This document shows, piece by piece, positions 37,203 through 45,250 of a DNA stretch of 64,000 bases. The notes below the pieces were generated by a model, which ran no database searches, was not told the origin of the DNA, and worked only from the letters and a program-made list of their open reading frames with translations. The stretch comes from Prevotella sp. GTDB lineage: Bacteria; Bacteroidota; Bacteroidia; Bacteroidales; Bacteroidaceae. The DNA is taken from the NCBI GenBank assembly GCA_017462915.1, contig JAFTQG010000049.1, positions 173,287 through 237,286 of the forward strand, given 5' to 3'. Position 1 is the first letter of the stretch. Each line of letters opens with the position of its first letter. Position numbers and translations under genes: made by a program.

Positions 37203-38495
37203 TTAGAACTGCCACTTATGCTGGCAAAGAATTATTTTCCCTAATTGATGATTAGGAAGAGAGCGTCCAAGTCCAAAATAATCATCATCAATTACTGTCA
37301 ATTTCTTAGCAGAATCAATATGATCAGACTCCAATCCCATATTTTTCGCATCAAATGCTATTTTGTATTCACCTGCTGTTAATGGCAATTTATCAATTAT
37401 CAAATCAGCATATCCAGCCCCCTTTTGTAAGTTAATAGCTTCCAGCGTCAAATCAGTAGGAAAAGACAGCATAGGATTATCATACAAATCGCGAATTGCT
37501 ATGGAAAGACGTGCTTTCGCATTATCTACATTCACAGTATAATATACCCTAAACTTTATATATTGACCACAATGTGGTTCTATTTCTTGATCATTTTCAT
37601 TAAGGTATTTTATATCCGTAATGAAAATATCACCATTGTAAGTTCGAGGGCGCTTCATGTCTGCTATTGAACAATTATCATCTACAGGCAAACTCATTTT
37701 CATGTATTTTTCAATACACCCGTTTATTTCACCAATATGATTAATTTTCCCATTATCCAGCACAACCCCATTATTGCAAAGCGCTCTTATGCTTGCCATA
37801 TTATGACTCACAAAAAGGACTGTCCTGCCACCTGTCGAGGAGACATCTTTCATCTTGCCTATGGCTTTCTTCTGAAACTCGGCATCTCCCACGGCGAGGA
37901 CTTCGTCGACGACAAGGATTTCTGGCTCAAGGAATGCTGCCACGGCGAAACCGAGGCGGACGGTCATGCCACTTGAGAAGCGCTTGACTGGAGTGTCAAG
38001 GTAGCGTTCTATTCCTGCGAAATCAACTATCTCGTCAAGTTTTCTTGTTATCTCATGGCGCGTCATGCCCATTATGCTGCCGTTCATGTATATATTCTCA
38101 CGGGCTGTCATCTCTGGATGGAAGCCTGTTCCAACCTCAAGCAACGAGGCTATGCGTCCGCGGTAGCGGATGTCGCCTGTAGACGGAGCAGTGATGTGTG
38201 AAAGGAGCTTCAGAAGAGTGGACTTCCCTGCTCCGTTCTTTCCAATGATGCCTACGACATCGCCCATCTCGACTTTGAAGTCGATGTCTTTCAGTGCCCA
38301 GACATAATCACTGTGTCCTTTGGTGGAGCGGTCGTTTACTTCTCCTATCTTGAGATATGGGTCTTCCTTGCCCAGTATGCTGGTCTGCCACCAACGGTTG
38401 AGGTCATGGCTCAGTGTTCCTGTGCCGACACGTCCCAAGCGGTATTGCTTGCCTACATTATTGAATTCTATTGCTATGTTCTTGTCCATTTTCAT
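37203..38495 (-). CDS. wzt: O-antigen/polysaccharide ABC exporter ATPase (Wzt-like)
   Basis: A 430-residue cytoplasmic ATPase. Walker A is GIIGKNGAGKSTLLKLLS near residue 85, the signature KRFSSGMTVRLGFAVA near residue 170 and Walker B ILVVDEVLAVGDAEF near residue 190. Residues about 280-430 form the extra beta-sandwich domain of long Wzt proteins, which recognises the modified end of the polysaccharide. Together with the permease at 38998-39846 it exports finished chains. The pair is split by a four-helix-bundle gene and hexamer repeats. MKMDKN has two possible starts six bases apart. Confidence 0.92.
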   Translation of the reverse strand: MKMDKNIAIEFNNVGKQYRLGRVGTGTLSHDLNRWWQTSILGKEDPYLKIGEVNDRSTKGHSDYVWALKDIDFKVEMGDVVGIIGKNGAGKSTLLKLLSHITAPSTGDIRYRGRIASLLEVGTGFHPEMTARENIYMNGSIMGMTRHEITRKLDEIVDFAGIERYLDTPVKRFSSGMTVRLGFAVAAFLEPEILVVDEVLAVGDAEFQKKAIGKMKDVSSTGGRTVLFVSHNMASIRALCNNGVVLDNGKINHIGEINGCIEKYMKMSLPVDDNCSIADMKRPRTYNGDIFITDIKYLNENDQEIEPHCGQYIKFRVYYTVNVDNAKARLSIAIRDLYDNPMLSFPTDLTLEAINLQKGAGYADLIIDKLPLTAGEYKIAFDAKNMGLESDHIDSAKKLTVIDDDYFGLGRSLPNHQLGKIILCQHKWQF

Positions 38496-38550
38496 TTAAC
38501 ATTAACCTTAACCCTAACCTTAACTTTAACTTTAAGGATAACCTTAACTG
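38496..38550. repeat. hexamer array (TTAACC-like)
   Basis: About nine variants of TTAACC/TTAACT/CTAACC run in phase just upstream of the wzt start (minus strand). The same motif family appears inverted at 38957-38996, and again at 40350-40386 and 45958-46028. The repeats are degenerate, so they are an old array or one under sequence selection, rather than a fresh slippage tract. Confidence 0.75.
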
Positions 38551-38568
38551 GAGTTAGGAGATGGTATC

Positions 38569-38934
38569 TTATTGTTTCTTTCTCAATACATTAATAAGTC
38601 CGTGTATCTGTTTCTCTATATCATTTACTTTATGCATTAAATCTGTATATACATCTTCTGATATATATCCAATATTCTTTGATATTAACAGTTGCGTTTC
38701 AACCTCAAAAGCAGAACCTAATGAATGATCAAGATATCTTGCAAACTCAATGTCTGTAGGTTTTGCTGAACCTTCTGCTATATTACTACTTATCGAAACT
38801 ACTGCACGTTGTAACTGGTCACATATTCCTTTTTTCTCAAACCATGGCATCTGACCAGTAACCTTATATACATATGTTGCGTAATTTACAGCATCATTCC
38901 AAACTTTATAATTTCTGAAGTTACGTGCTGTCAT
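38569..38934 (-). CDS. four-helix bundle protein (S23/IVS family)
   Basis: A 121-residue all-helical protein with NYKVWNDAVNYATYVYKVTG at the start and QLQRAVVSISSNIAEGSA near residue 48, the signature of the four-helix bundle family (PF05635). This family is found in 23S rRNA intervening sequences, and its members include the Avd protein of diversity-generating retroelements. No reverse transcriptase, template repeat or rRNA is nearby. It splits wzm from wzt and is flanked on both sides by inverted hexamer arrays, like a small inserted cassette. Its role in polysaccharide loci is not known. Confidence 0.85.
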   Translation of the reverse strand: MTARNFRNYKVWNDAVNYATYVYKVTGQMPWFEKKGICDQLQRAVVSISSNIAEGSAKPTDIEFARYLDHSLGSAFEVETQLLISKNIGYISEDVYTDLMHKVNDIEKQIHGLINVLRKKQ

Positions 38935-38956
38935 ATTTTTAGTTTTATGTTACCAG

Positions 38957-38996
38957 CAGTGCTAATGTTATGGTTAAGGTTATCGTTATCGTTGCT
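38957..38996. repeat. hexamer array (GTTAAG/GTTATC), inverted relative to 38496-38550
   Basis: The plus strand reads GTTATG, GTTAAG, GTTATC, GTTATC, GTTGCT in phase, between the wzm stop and the four-helix-bundle gene. Its complement matches the array on the other side of that gene, so the gene sits between inverted arrays. Confidence 0.65.
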
Positions 38997-38997
38997 A

Positions 38998-39846
38998 TTA
39001 CACCGTATCCATGAACCGCTGCTCGGTACGGTTGAAGATGATGACTGCAAAGAACATTGTGACGCAAAGCACGATGAAACTGTACATCAGGCCGGAAGCA
39101 TCAAAGGTTCCGACACCGAGGCAGCTGTACTTGAATGCCTCGAATATCGGAGTGAGGGGATTCAGGTTTATTATCCATCTATATTGCTCCGGTGCAAAGC
39201 TCAACGGATATATGACAGGAGTGGCATACATGAAAAGCTGAATGCCGAACTGTATGAGGAATTTCAGGTCTCTGTACTTTGTCGTCCAGGAGGAAAAGAG
39301 AAGTCCCCACGACATGGAGTGCAGCCCGACCATAATGATGTATACAGGGAAGAGGACCAGTGACCATGATATGCCTGCGCTGAACTTTCCGCTGATGACA
39401 TAGTATATGTATATCACGACGAATATGCTGAGCTGTATCAGCATTCGTATAAGATTGCTGGTGCAGGAACTTAACGGCACGACCAGTCTTGGAAAGTATA
39501 CTTTTCCGAAGACGCTGGCATTAGCTCCGAAGACATCGCTACAAGCTGTGAAGCAAGTGGAGAAATAGTTCCAAAGCGTGATGCCTGCCATATAAAACAA
39601 AGGTTGTGGTATGCCATCGGTAGAGATGCCGGCAAGTCCGCCGAAGACAAGCATATACATCACTGTCGTCATCAGTGGCTGTATGATATACCATAGCGGA
39701 CCGAGGATGGTCTGCTTGTATTGTGTGACGATATCGCGCTTTATATACATGATATACAAATCTCGATAGCGCCACAGACCTTTCAAGTCAACATCAAGCC
39801 ATTTTTTCTTTGGTTCTATGTGACTTATGATTTCATTTGGATTCAT
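38998..39846 (-). CDS. wzm: polysaccharide ABC exporter permease (Wzm-like)
   Basis: A 282-residue ABC-2 type permease with about six transmembrane helices. YRDLYIMYIKRDIVTQYKQT is the cytoplasmic interface helix and GPLWYIIQPLMTTVMYMLVF the first membrane helix; the C-terminal half has QFGIQLFMYATPVIYPLSF. It forms the exporter channel with the Wzt-like ATPase. The four-helix-bundle gene is inserted between the two. The 645-base gap upstream (39847-40491) makes a separate promoter likely. Confidence 0.92.
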   Translation of the reverse strand: MNPNEIISHIEPKKKWLDVDLKGLWRYRDLYIMYIKRDIVTQYKQTILGPLWYIIQPLMTTVMYMLVFGGLAGISTDGIPQPLFYMAGITLWNYFSTCFTACSDVFGANASVFGKVYFPRLVVPLSSCTSNLIRMLIQLSIFVVIYIYYVISGKFSAGISWSLVLFPVYIIMVGLHSMSWGLLFSSWTTKYRDLKFLIQFGIQLFMYATPVIYPLSFAPEQYRWIINLNPLTPIFEAFKYSCLGVGTFDASGLMYSFIVLCVTMFFAVIIFNRTEQRFMDTV

Positions 39847-40086
39847 ATTTGTTTTCTTTTACATTATTATAATATAGTGTCACGCATCTGTCTCGTGTCG
39901 ATGATGAGACATGCGTATTTTACACTCTGACTGAAAGTGTCACATGTTGCAGGGCGTGAAATTATGCGTAAACAGACGGAAAAATTATCATCCAAGTCCT
40001 GTAGAACATTGTATTCCAGATATTTGCCATTACTAAAACGCCATGAGAACTTGTGGGGAAGGAAATCTGTAAGAGTCTGAACATAC

Positions 40087-40223
40087 GTGACACGTGACAG
40101 ATGTGACACTTTTTTCTATATAGAGATATTTTTCAACAATAAATACATATACTTAAAAGGATGTATATTTAAATATAATACATATAACTCCAGCAAACAT
40201 CTGTCACATCTGTCACGTGTCAC
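40087..40223. repeat. 22-bp perfect inverted repeat pair with AT-rich spacer
   Basis: The left arm 40087-40108 (begins GTGACACGTGACAG) and right arm 40202-40223 are exact complements over 22 bases, 93 bases apart. The spacer is very AT-rich and non-coding. The layout is that of a small non-autonomous element or a large cruciform. No target duplication could be seen. Confidence 0.7.
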
Positions 40224-40349
40224 AGGGGTGGACGGATACGTGCGGTTAGACGGTTATGCGGTTGACGGTTGGACGGAGATAGCCGGAATAGATTAACAGT
40301 ATCAAACAACTAAACCACCAAACAACTAAACGACATTCCCATTTTTATA

Positions 40350-40386
40350 CCTTTAGTTAGGATTATCGTTAAGGTTATGGTTATCT
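40350..40386. repeat. hexamer array (GTTAAG/GTTATG family)
   Basis: GTTAGG, ATTATC, GTTAAG, GTTATG, GTTATC in phase on the plus strand. It is the same family as the arrays beside wzt, wzm and upxY. Confidence 0.55.
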
Positions 40387-40491
40387 AATCCACCTTTTTT
40401 CACATCAGAAAGAGCCTGTTTTCGAGATGTAAACTACCTCTTTACGGGAGAAAAACAATCTGTTTAATATTGATACATCTCACGCTTTTAT

Positions 40492-41517
40492 TTAATATCT
40501 GAAAAAGATTCTTGATATCCTTGGCAATATTCTCTTCATCATAGTTATCAATGCCACATTGACAATGACAAGCACAACCAAAGATACATAAATACAAAGT
40601 TCATTGCATCCACAGAACTCCATCAACACACCAACGATATAAACCAACAGGAAATGAGACAGATAGATACCATACGACATCTTGGATATCTCAGAAATCC
40701 ATTTGTTTATATTTTTATTGACCGTTGCTGTTGGTAAGGTCTTGATGATATAGAACAGACTTATAGATGCAACAGCAAGCAGCGGATTATCATACCATAA
40801 AAAATAATCAGTCTCCATTAATGATAAAAAGAGAATAATACCGCTAAGCATCATTAAAAAGAAAGCCAAAATCAGTCTTTCTCTTGTTATTTCCACCTTG
40901 CGAATCCACCATCCTATAGTCATGTATACAATATAGCAGAAATATGAACGGCTCGGACTTGTCGGGCATGCATCTCCTGTCAATATCAGCCAGCCATTAT
41001 AGACAAACGTAAACGACGTAACAGCTAATAGTAGAAAAATAAAAATACATTTATATCTCAAACGCAACATATTGAGAAACGGCACAGCCAAATAATACAT
41101 GACAATAACTCTAACGTACCACAGATGCACCTCAGGCTTATGGGCTAATGCCATACAAAGCAAGAGCTCCTGCATGGAGAAAGGCCCCTGTGTAACCAGG
41201 CAATAGCCCACTATCCAAATTTCTGCCGTAACAAAAAGAGGCAGAAGATTTTTTCTATAAAAAGTGAATATATCCGACCATGTCCTGAAATGTTTCTCAA
41301 AAAGCAAAGCCCCACTTACCATCATGAATAAAGGGACTCCCAAACTGGCTACTATACTGTTACCATACATAAACTCCATTGAGAATGTACCAGCATCCTT
41401 CACTTCTTGACTAATAATCCATAAAACATGTGCATGGATAATCATAAAGATAGCAAGAAATTTTACAACATCTATCCAAAATATTCTCGGGCGCATCATT
41501 GTCTTTGAATCTGCCAT
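40492..41517 (-). CDS. acyltransferase 3 family membrane protein
   Basis: A 341-residue protein with about ten hydrophobic helices and the signature FWIDVVKFLAIFMIIHAHVL, with the catalytic-type His. It is the first glycan-modifying gene after the secreted-protein/peptide region, followed by a repeat-rich gap before wzm. It is the fourth acyltransferase-3 gene of the locus, so the polysaccharide is probably acylated at several positions or with several groups. Confidence 0.85.
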   Translation of the reverse strand: MADSKTMMRPRIFWIDVVKFLAIFMIIHAHVLWIISQEVKDAGTFSMEFMYGNSIVASLGVPLFMMVSGALLFEKHFRTWSDIFTFYRKNLLPLFVTAEIWIVGYCLVTQGPFSMQELLLCMALAHKPEVHLWYVRVIVMYYLAVPFLNMLRLRYKCIFIFLLLAVTSFTFVYNGWLILTGDACPTSPSRSYFCYIVYMTIGWWIRKVEITRERLILAFFLMMLSGIILFLSLMETDYFLWYDNPLLAVASISLFYIIKTLPTATVNKNINKWISEISKMSYGIYLSHFLLVYIVGVLMEFCGCNELCIYVSLVVLVIVNVALITMMKRILPRISRIFFRY

Positions 41518-41618
41518 ATCAACGTAAATAGACTTGTATCTAAGTTGGATTTCGTCCGACCATTCTCACACTCAACATAGTAAGCGAGCGTACCCTGCTC
41601 CTGTTTAACAGAATTGTG

Positions 41619-41816
41619 CTACTCGCTAATGTCATACGTGAAATCATCAAAGCCTTCGGAATCGAAGATTCCTGACTTGGCATCGCCGGAGACGCCTGTA
41701 ACAGGTTTGCCTGTAGGAAGGTCCAGATAACGGGACTGACTGCCAGCCATGAGCGATGCCTCGCAGGCTTCTGACTATACGGCAGAGACAAGCGGTTGTA
41801 TGTATATCTTTTTCAT
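41619..41816 (-). pseudogene. small peptide gene copy 1 with nonsense codon
   Basis: Read from the ATG at 41816 the frame gives MKKIYIQPLVSAV, then TAG, then SEACEASLMAGS and the rest of the same 65-residue peptide found intact at 42848-43045. The TAG replaces a CAG codon of the intact copy; apart from one further substitution the proteins are identical. Homology between the two copies continues about 25 bases past the stop. A translation restart is not evident, so this copy is probably dead. Confidence 0.8.
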
Positions 41817-41850
41817 TATAAGAAAACGAAATAACAAGATACTATGGTTA

Positions 41851-42008
41851 TTAAAGTAAGTTCTTGAATCTTGTTTGTATAGGCCTTGATTTTCTTGTTG
41901 GACTTTTTGTTTTGTCATACAGCCCATTATAATCCTGTGCTCCAAAACAAAAACATCTCAAGAAACAACCAAGCTTTATACTATACATTAATTTTTGTGA
42001 CTTACTTA
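41851..42008 (-). mobile_element. MITE-like element, inverted copy 1
   Basis: Read on the minus strand from 42008, the first 68 bases (42008 to 41941) match the first 68 bases of the element at 43045-43112 with only four differences, beginning with TAAGTAAGTCAC. The distal part is shorter and more diverged, ending near a degenerate AACTTACTTT around 41851. Together with the 43045 copy it forms an inverted pair around a kinase pseudogene and the intact peptide gene. Confidence 0.65.
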
Positions 42009-42033
42009 CATTATTATATTTTGCCTCTCTCTA

Positions 42034-42762
42034 TCATTTCCTGAACTTAACTATACAATCTATACATATAGGTTTACGTGTAAGGCTCTCAACAAAAACG
42101 TTGGCAGGATGCATATCTTCAAGATTCAGACGATTGGAAATGTAGTTAACTCCAGATATATCACCATTGTCGCGAAAGCCCTTTTGTTATATCATCTCAT
42201 CTATTTCCTCCTTTGTTGCAAGCCTCATGCATTTAATATACGGCTGTGTTAAAATGACACGAAACAATCCGTCTGCGTCACGAGTAAATCCAATGATGCG
42301 CATAATGGTTTCAGGAAAGAGATAATTGTGAAGAGCTATAGCTTCGAGAGCACGTCCTAAGGTTGAATAGATGGATGTACGAAGTTTGACAACATGTGTA
42401 TCTCCTTTCTTGCAATATACCTTAGCTTCTGCTCCATGAGCCAATTCTGGACCATATTGTTCGTTTAGCCATTCTTCCGCTTTTGGAATCCATACCCCTT
42501 TTTGCTCTGCCCAGTCCTGAATAGCTTGCTCTTGCTTTTCGTCTATCTCCCAGTTTGCTGAAGCCGCTTGGCTGTCTCCAGCATTTTGACTTGCCTTAAA
42601 GCCTCCTCGGACGATATCACATACGAGGAGCGCCCCAATGAGGAGCGGACCAGCCGAGCAGACTCCTGCATGCTCTGATTGATTAAATCGAGAAATGTCT
42701 TTTGTTCCATTAAGTATTTCGTTTACTTGATTATCTATATTTTGAATATCGTATTCTATCAT
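42034..42762 (-). pseudogene. polyvalent-protein-type kinase gene with in-frame TAA
   Basis: The open part (42187-42762) gives 191 residues with ELAHGAEAKVYCKKGDTHVV and HNYLFPETIMRIIGF, which resemble the small protein-kinase domain found in polyvalent proteins of phages and conjugative elements. After a TAA at 42187-42189 the same frame continues QKGFRDNGDISGVNY and LNLEDMHPANVFVESL to CIDCIVKFRK and TGA at 42034. The second part contains the catalytic-loop-like DMHPANV and the IDCIV metal site needed for a kinase. One nonsense change therefore splits it. The gene may derive from a mobile element. It could also be a readthrough gene, but no readthrough signal is evident. Confidence 0.7.
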
Positions 42763-42847
42763 ATTCCTATATTAATAGTCTTAAGAGCATCCATAATATG
42801 AACAAAACTCAAAAAAGTTCAGGCTGCTCTCGCTTAATAGAATTATG

Positions 42848-43045
42848 CTACTCGCTAATGTCATACGTGAAATCATCAAAGCCTTCGGAATCGAAGATTC
42901 CTGACTTGGCATCGCCGGAGACGCCGGTAACAGGTTTGCCTGTAGGAAGGTCCAGATAACGGGACTGACTGCCAGCCATGAGCGATGCCTCGCAGGCTTC
43001 TGACTGTACGACAGAGACAAGCGGTTGTATGTATATCTTTTTCAT
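42848..43045 (-). CDS. small 65-residue Bacteroidota peptide (intact copy)
   Basis: Start ATG at 43045 and TAG at 42848-42850 give MKKIYIQPLVSVVQSEACEA, then SLMAGSQSRYLDLP and an acidic C-terminus (EGFDDFTYDISE). Short MKKxYxxP...SLMAGS-like peptides are common beside secreted-protein genes in Prevotella-like genomes; their role is unknown. The N-terminus is not a classical signal peptide. A broken copy lies at 41619-41816. The terminal repeat of a MITE-like element starts at the first base of the start codon, so that element supplies all upstream sequence, possibly including the promoter. Confidence 0.7.
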   Translation of the reverse strand: MKKIYIQPLVSVVQSEACEASLMAGSQSRYLDLPTGKPVTGVSGDAKSGIFDSEGFDDFTYDISE

Positions 43046-43244
43046 AAGTAAGTCACCAAAATTAATGTATAGTATAAAACTTGGTTGTTTCTTGAGATGT
43101 TTTCGTCTTGGAACGAAGGAGCATAGCGGGCTATGTGACTGACGGACAAGGCGGAAACAGCCAAAAAGAACAAGGTTTATACATACAAGATGCAAGTATC
43201 TGCTTTATCATAGATATTATCATTTAATTTTGGCGACTTACTTA
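43045..43244 (+). mobile_element. MITE-like element with 21-bp terminal inverted repeats, copy 2
   Basis: The left end 43045-43065 (TAAGTAAGTCACCAAAATTAA with one base differing in the other arm) and right end 43224-43244 are inverted repeats of 21 bases with one mismatch, bounding 200 bp. The core includes a GAAGGAGCATAGCGGGCTAT hairpin text related to the core of the element at 12278-12470. No coding capacity. It abuts the peptide gene start codon on one side and the secreted-protein gene end on the other. Confidence 0.75.
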
Positions 43245-43280
43245 ATGCCATGGTTACTGACGTGAATCCAATATATCTTG

Positions 43281-44729
43281 TTACTGAGATACAGAACGTC
43301 CTATATATTTCCGTCCGTTCCTTATCTGTATACCTTTATATGAAGAGGGGACTATGCGCTGGCCGGCAAGGTTGTATACGGCAGTAGATGAGGTCTTTGC
43401 CGTTGTATCGACGGCATCTATCCCTGTCGCTTCGCCGTTGAGACTAAAACTGACGCGCTTTGCGCTGTCTGCATGTGTCGGTGTGAGTGATATCTCGCCT
43501 ATCTTGAGGTATGCACGGTTGGGAGAAAGAGAGCTGCCGTCGCCACACAGCACAAGACTGTTATTGGACAAGACCACGATATTGTCCGTCTCGCGGATAC
43601 TCATTTGCGTGAATGTGCCGTAAAGTCCATTCTTGCTTTTCGGTTCCTCGACCGCTTCTCCTGAGTAAGCGGCAATAACCTTCGAGGCATCCGCGTCAGC
43701 AAAGAAGACGTAAGGCATACCTGCCTCAAGTCGCTTTACCTCAGAGAAATAGAGCTTCTCGTCTTTTATATAGTCCGTCTCATAAAACCTTGCCCCGGAA
43801 AAGTCGCCTTCCTCTACGGCGTAAGGCAGACATATTGTCCCCACCCTTCCCGGAGTGACATCACGGGTGTAGAGATTGTCGTTGTGGTCTATGTCGTAAT
43901 AAACGGTTATTGATGTGAATTTCGAGGTTTCACCTGCAGTGAGTGTAGCCTCAGATAGCGGTTCTCCCAACTGCCATATCAGGACATTCTCAGCATTATA
44001 AGATGTTGTGCCAGAACTGACTTTAATGCTTCCGTCACGATATGTATTGCTGGTATATGCCACCTCTACTCTTGATATAAGATTTGATGTCATGCTTTTT
44101 ATCGTCACGGTGTTTCCCTTATAGAGATGCACGCTGCTGTCACTGATATAATATGCCGGCGTATATGATGTATTCGTCCCTTTGGAGAAGGTCATCTCAA
44201 AAGACATTCCGGAGCAAGACTTCTGCCCGACATCGCTACTTTCACCGTAATAAACGTCTGTAAAATCCACTGTCTCACAATTCATCAGGACAGGAACGAA
44301 CCTGACATGCTCCACGAGATAATTGTCAAATGCAAGCACTCCTTCATTTGCTGAAGCCATTTCTTCAAGTCTGCCATACACTACGACTTTATCTTTAAGA
44401 CCCACCTCTGATATATCTGTCCATTTTTCTTGGTTTTCCCCTTTATAGTTGCGCACAAGGCGTAATTGCAGAGACTTCTTATTCCCATCACTTGAAATAT
44501 AATATGTTATCCAGCCGTCTGCTGCAACATTTGCACTCAATACACGACTCACTCTACCTGTCACATAAACATTCTCCCCTGTCACGCCTTTGGATAGCAA
44601 CTCTTCCACAGTATATGCTGTGGAAGGAGTGTTTACGGCACTGCCGTCCTGTGCGCTCATGTCCATTATCGACACAAGTGCAAAGACTACAGCAAGAAGG
44701 AAGCGGCTGTATTTAACGGAAAAAGTCAT
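43281..44729 (-). CDS. secreted protein with OB-like N-terminal domain and C-terminal sorting-type tail
   Basis: The 482-residue protein starts with a signal peptide (LLAVVFALVSIMDMSAQ). Residues about 37-130 (YTVEELLSKGVTGENVYVTG to KVVVYGRLEEM) resemble an OB-fold domain of the DUF6359 type seen in secreted Bacteroidota proteins. The middle is beta-rich. The end (TAVYNLAGQRIVPSSYKGI then IRNGRKYI) resembles the terminal sorting/beta-sandwich tails of Prevotella secreted proteins. The role is unknown; it could be a surface or matrix protein. It has its own promoter at 44997-45027 and a leader of about 260 bases, and is the first gene of the downstream polysaccharide block. Confidence 0.72.
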   Translation of the reverse strand: MTFSVKYSRFLLAVVFALVSIMDMSAQDGSAVNTPSTAYTVEELLSKGVTGENVYVTGRVSRVLSANVAADGWITYYISSDGNKKSLQLRLVRNYKGENQEKWTDISEVGLKDKVVVYGRLEEMASANEGVLAFDNYLVEHVRFVPVLMNCETVDFTDVYYGESSDVGQKSCSGMSFEMTFSKGTNTSYTPAYYISDSSVHLYKGNTVTIKSMTSNLISRVEVAYTSNTYRDGSIKVSSGTTSYNAENVLIWQLGEPLSEATLTAGETSKFTSITVYYDIDHNDNLYTRDVTPGRVGTICLPYAVEEGDFSGARFYETDYIKDEKLYFSEVKRLEAGMPYVFFADADASKVIAAYSGEAVEEPKSKNGLYGTFTQMSIRETDNIVVLSNNSLVLCGDGSSLSPNRAYLKIGEISLTPTHADSAKRVSFSLNGEATGIDAVDTTAKTSSTAVYNLAGQRIVPSSYKGIQIRNGRKYIGRSVSQ

Positions 44730-44996
44730 GAATTTCTTTTATAGTGTGTGGTGACAGTCAAGCCGTGCATCCTGCTACGGCATACACCTTGGCAACGCTA
44801 TGCCAAGGCATTTCTTAGGGACACCCCTTTACCGGCAAAAGGCCGATTCGGCAGTCGTATAAAAGGCAAGTCTTACACGTGAAATCCCACAAGGGGGGGG
44901 GGAGTTGAGGAACATTAATATAGGACAATGTCTCCATCAGATGTGTTTTCCAAACAGTTCGCGCACACAGGCACGTACATAGTTAAGATAACGACA

Positions 44997-45027
44997 CAAA
45001 GGTACAAAAAAAAAGTTAACGGGCAAA
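44997..45027 (-). promoter_or_regulatory. promoter of the secreted-protein gene and downstream polysaccharide block
   Basis: On the minus strand TTTG (45024-45027) and TACCTTTG (44997-45004) are 19 bases apart. Transcription would start near 44990, leaving a leader of about 260 bases before the ATG at 44729. Confidence 0.6.
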
Positions 45028-45151
45028 GGCTTTTCGTGATTCTTTTCTGAATATTTTCAAATAATTGCACACAAATAATGCAAATATGGCAAAAGTGGCG
45101 AAAATATCCAAGAAATCTATGGTTTTAGCGAGTTTTATTGTTTTTTTTCAT

Positions 45152-45225
45152 TAACTTTGCAGGAGATAAGCTACATCTCGGCAATTTCAAGCGAGCTTGA
45201 TTGCGCTCGGTTTGCATTATCTTTG
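45152..45225 (+). promoter_or_regulatory. double-promoter element, copy 2, in front of upxY
   Basis: TAACTTTG (45152-45159) is followed five bases on by the 62-bp block AGATAAGCTACA...GCATTATCTTTG (45164-45225), which ends in a second -7 (45218-45225). The block aligns without gaps to 5436-5497. It would drive upxY from two starts. Confidence 0.55.
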
Positions 45226-45250
45226 AAGAAGAGAAACTTAATACTAAACC

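Larger units (their letters stand above)
39847..40491. other. intergenic repeats upstream of wzm
   Basis: No gene is supported, and the short open frames read repeats. The region holds a 22-bp perfect inverted repeat pair (40087-40108 and 40202-40223), a degenerate third copy near 39879-39905, low-complexity CGGTT-rich text (40240-40270), and a hexamer array GTTAAG/GTTATG (40350-40386). A transcript start for wzm probably lies here, but I could not fix a convincing -33/-7 pair. Confidence 0.55.
44730..45250. other. divergent intergenic region with long structured leader
   Basis: On the minus strand a promoter (44997-45027) starts a leader of about 260 bases. It contains a run of ten G on the plus strand (44893-44902; C on the transcript), a CCGAATCGG/GCCGG-rich stretch and a perfect hairpin CCTTGGCA-loop-TGCCAAGG (around 44796-44817). 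On the plus strand the upxY promoter region (45152-45225) carries the second copy of the double-promoter element. No gene is visible. Confidence 0.6.

Noticed and set aside
38313-38594. Plus-strand frame with a Leu-Thr repeat
   Set aside because: It reads the hexamer array and the antisense strand of wzt; no signal or family.
38569-38934. Diversity-generating retroelement (because of an Avd-like four-helix protein)
   Set aside because: No reverse transcriptase, template repeat or variable repeat is visible within the window.
41540-43020. Two similar minus-strand frames of about 80 residues starting MSLPYSQKP and MSLSYSQKP
   Set aside because: They are shifted-frame shadows of the duplicated 65-residue peptide gene; the MKKIYIQP frame has the conserved start and explains the similarity.
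44893-44902. Run of ten G as a proven phase-variable tract
   Set aside because: It lies in a leader, not in a reading frame, and one sequence cannot show length variation. Kept only as part of the leader finding.
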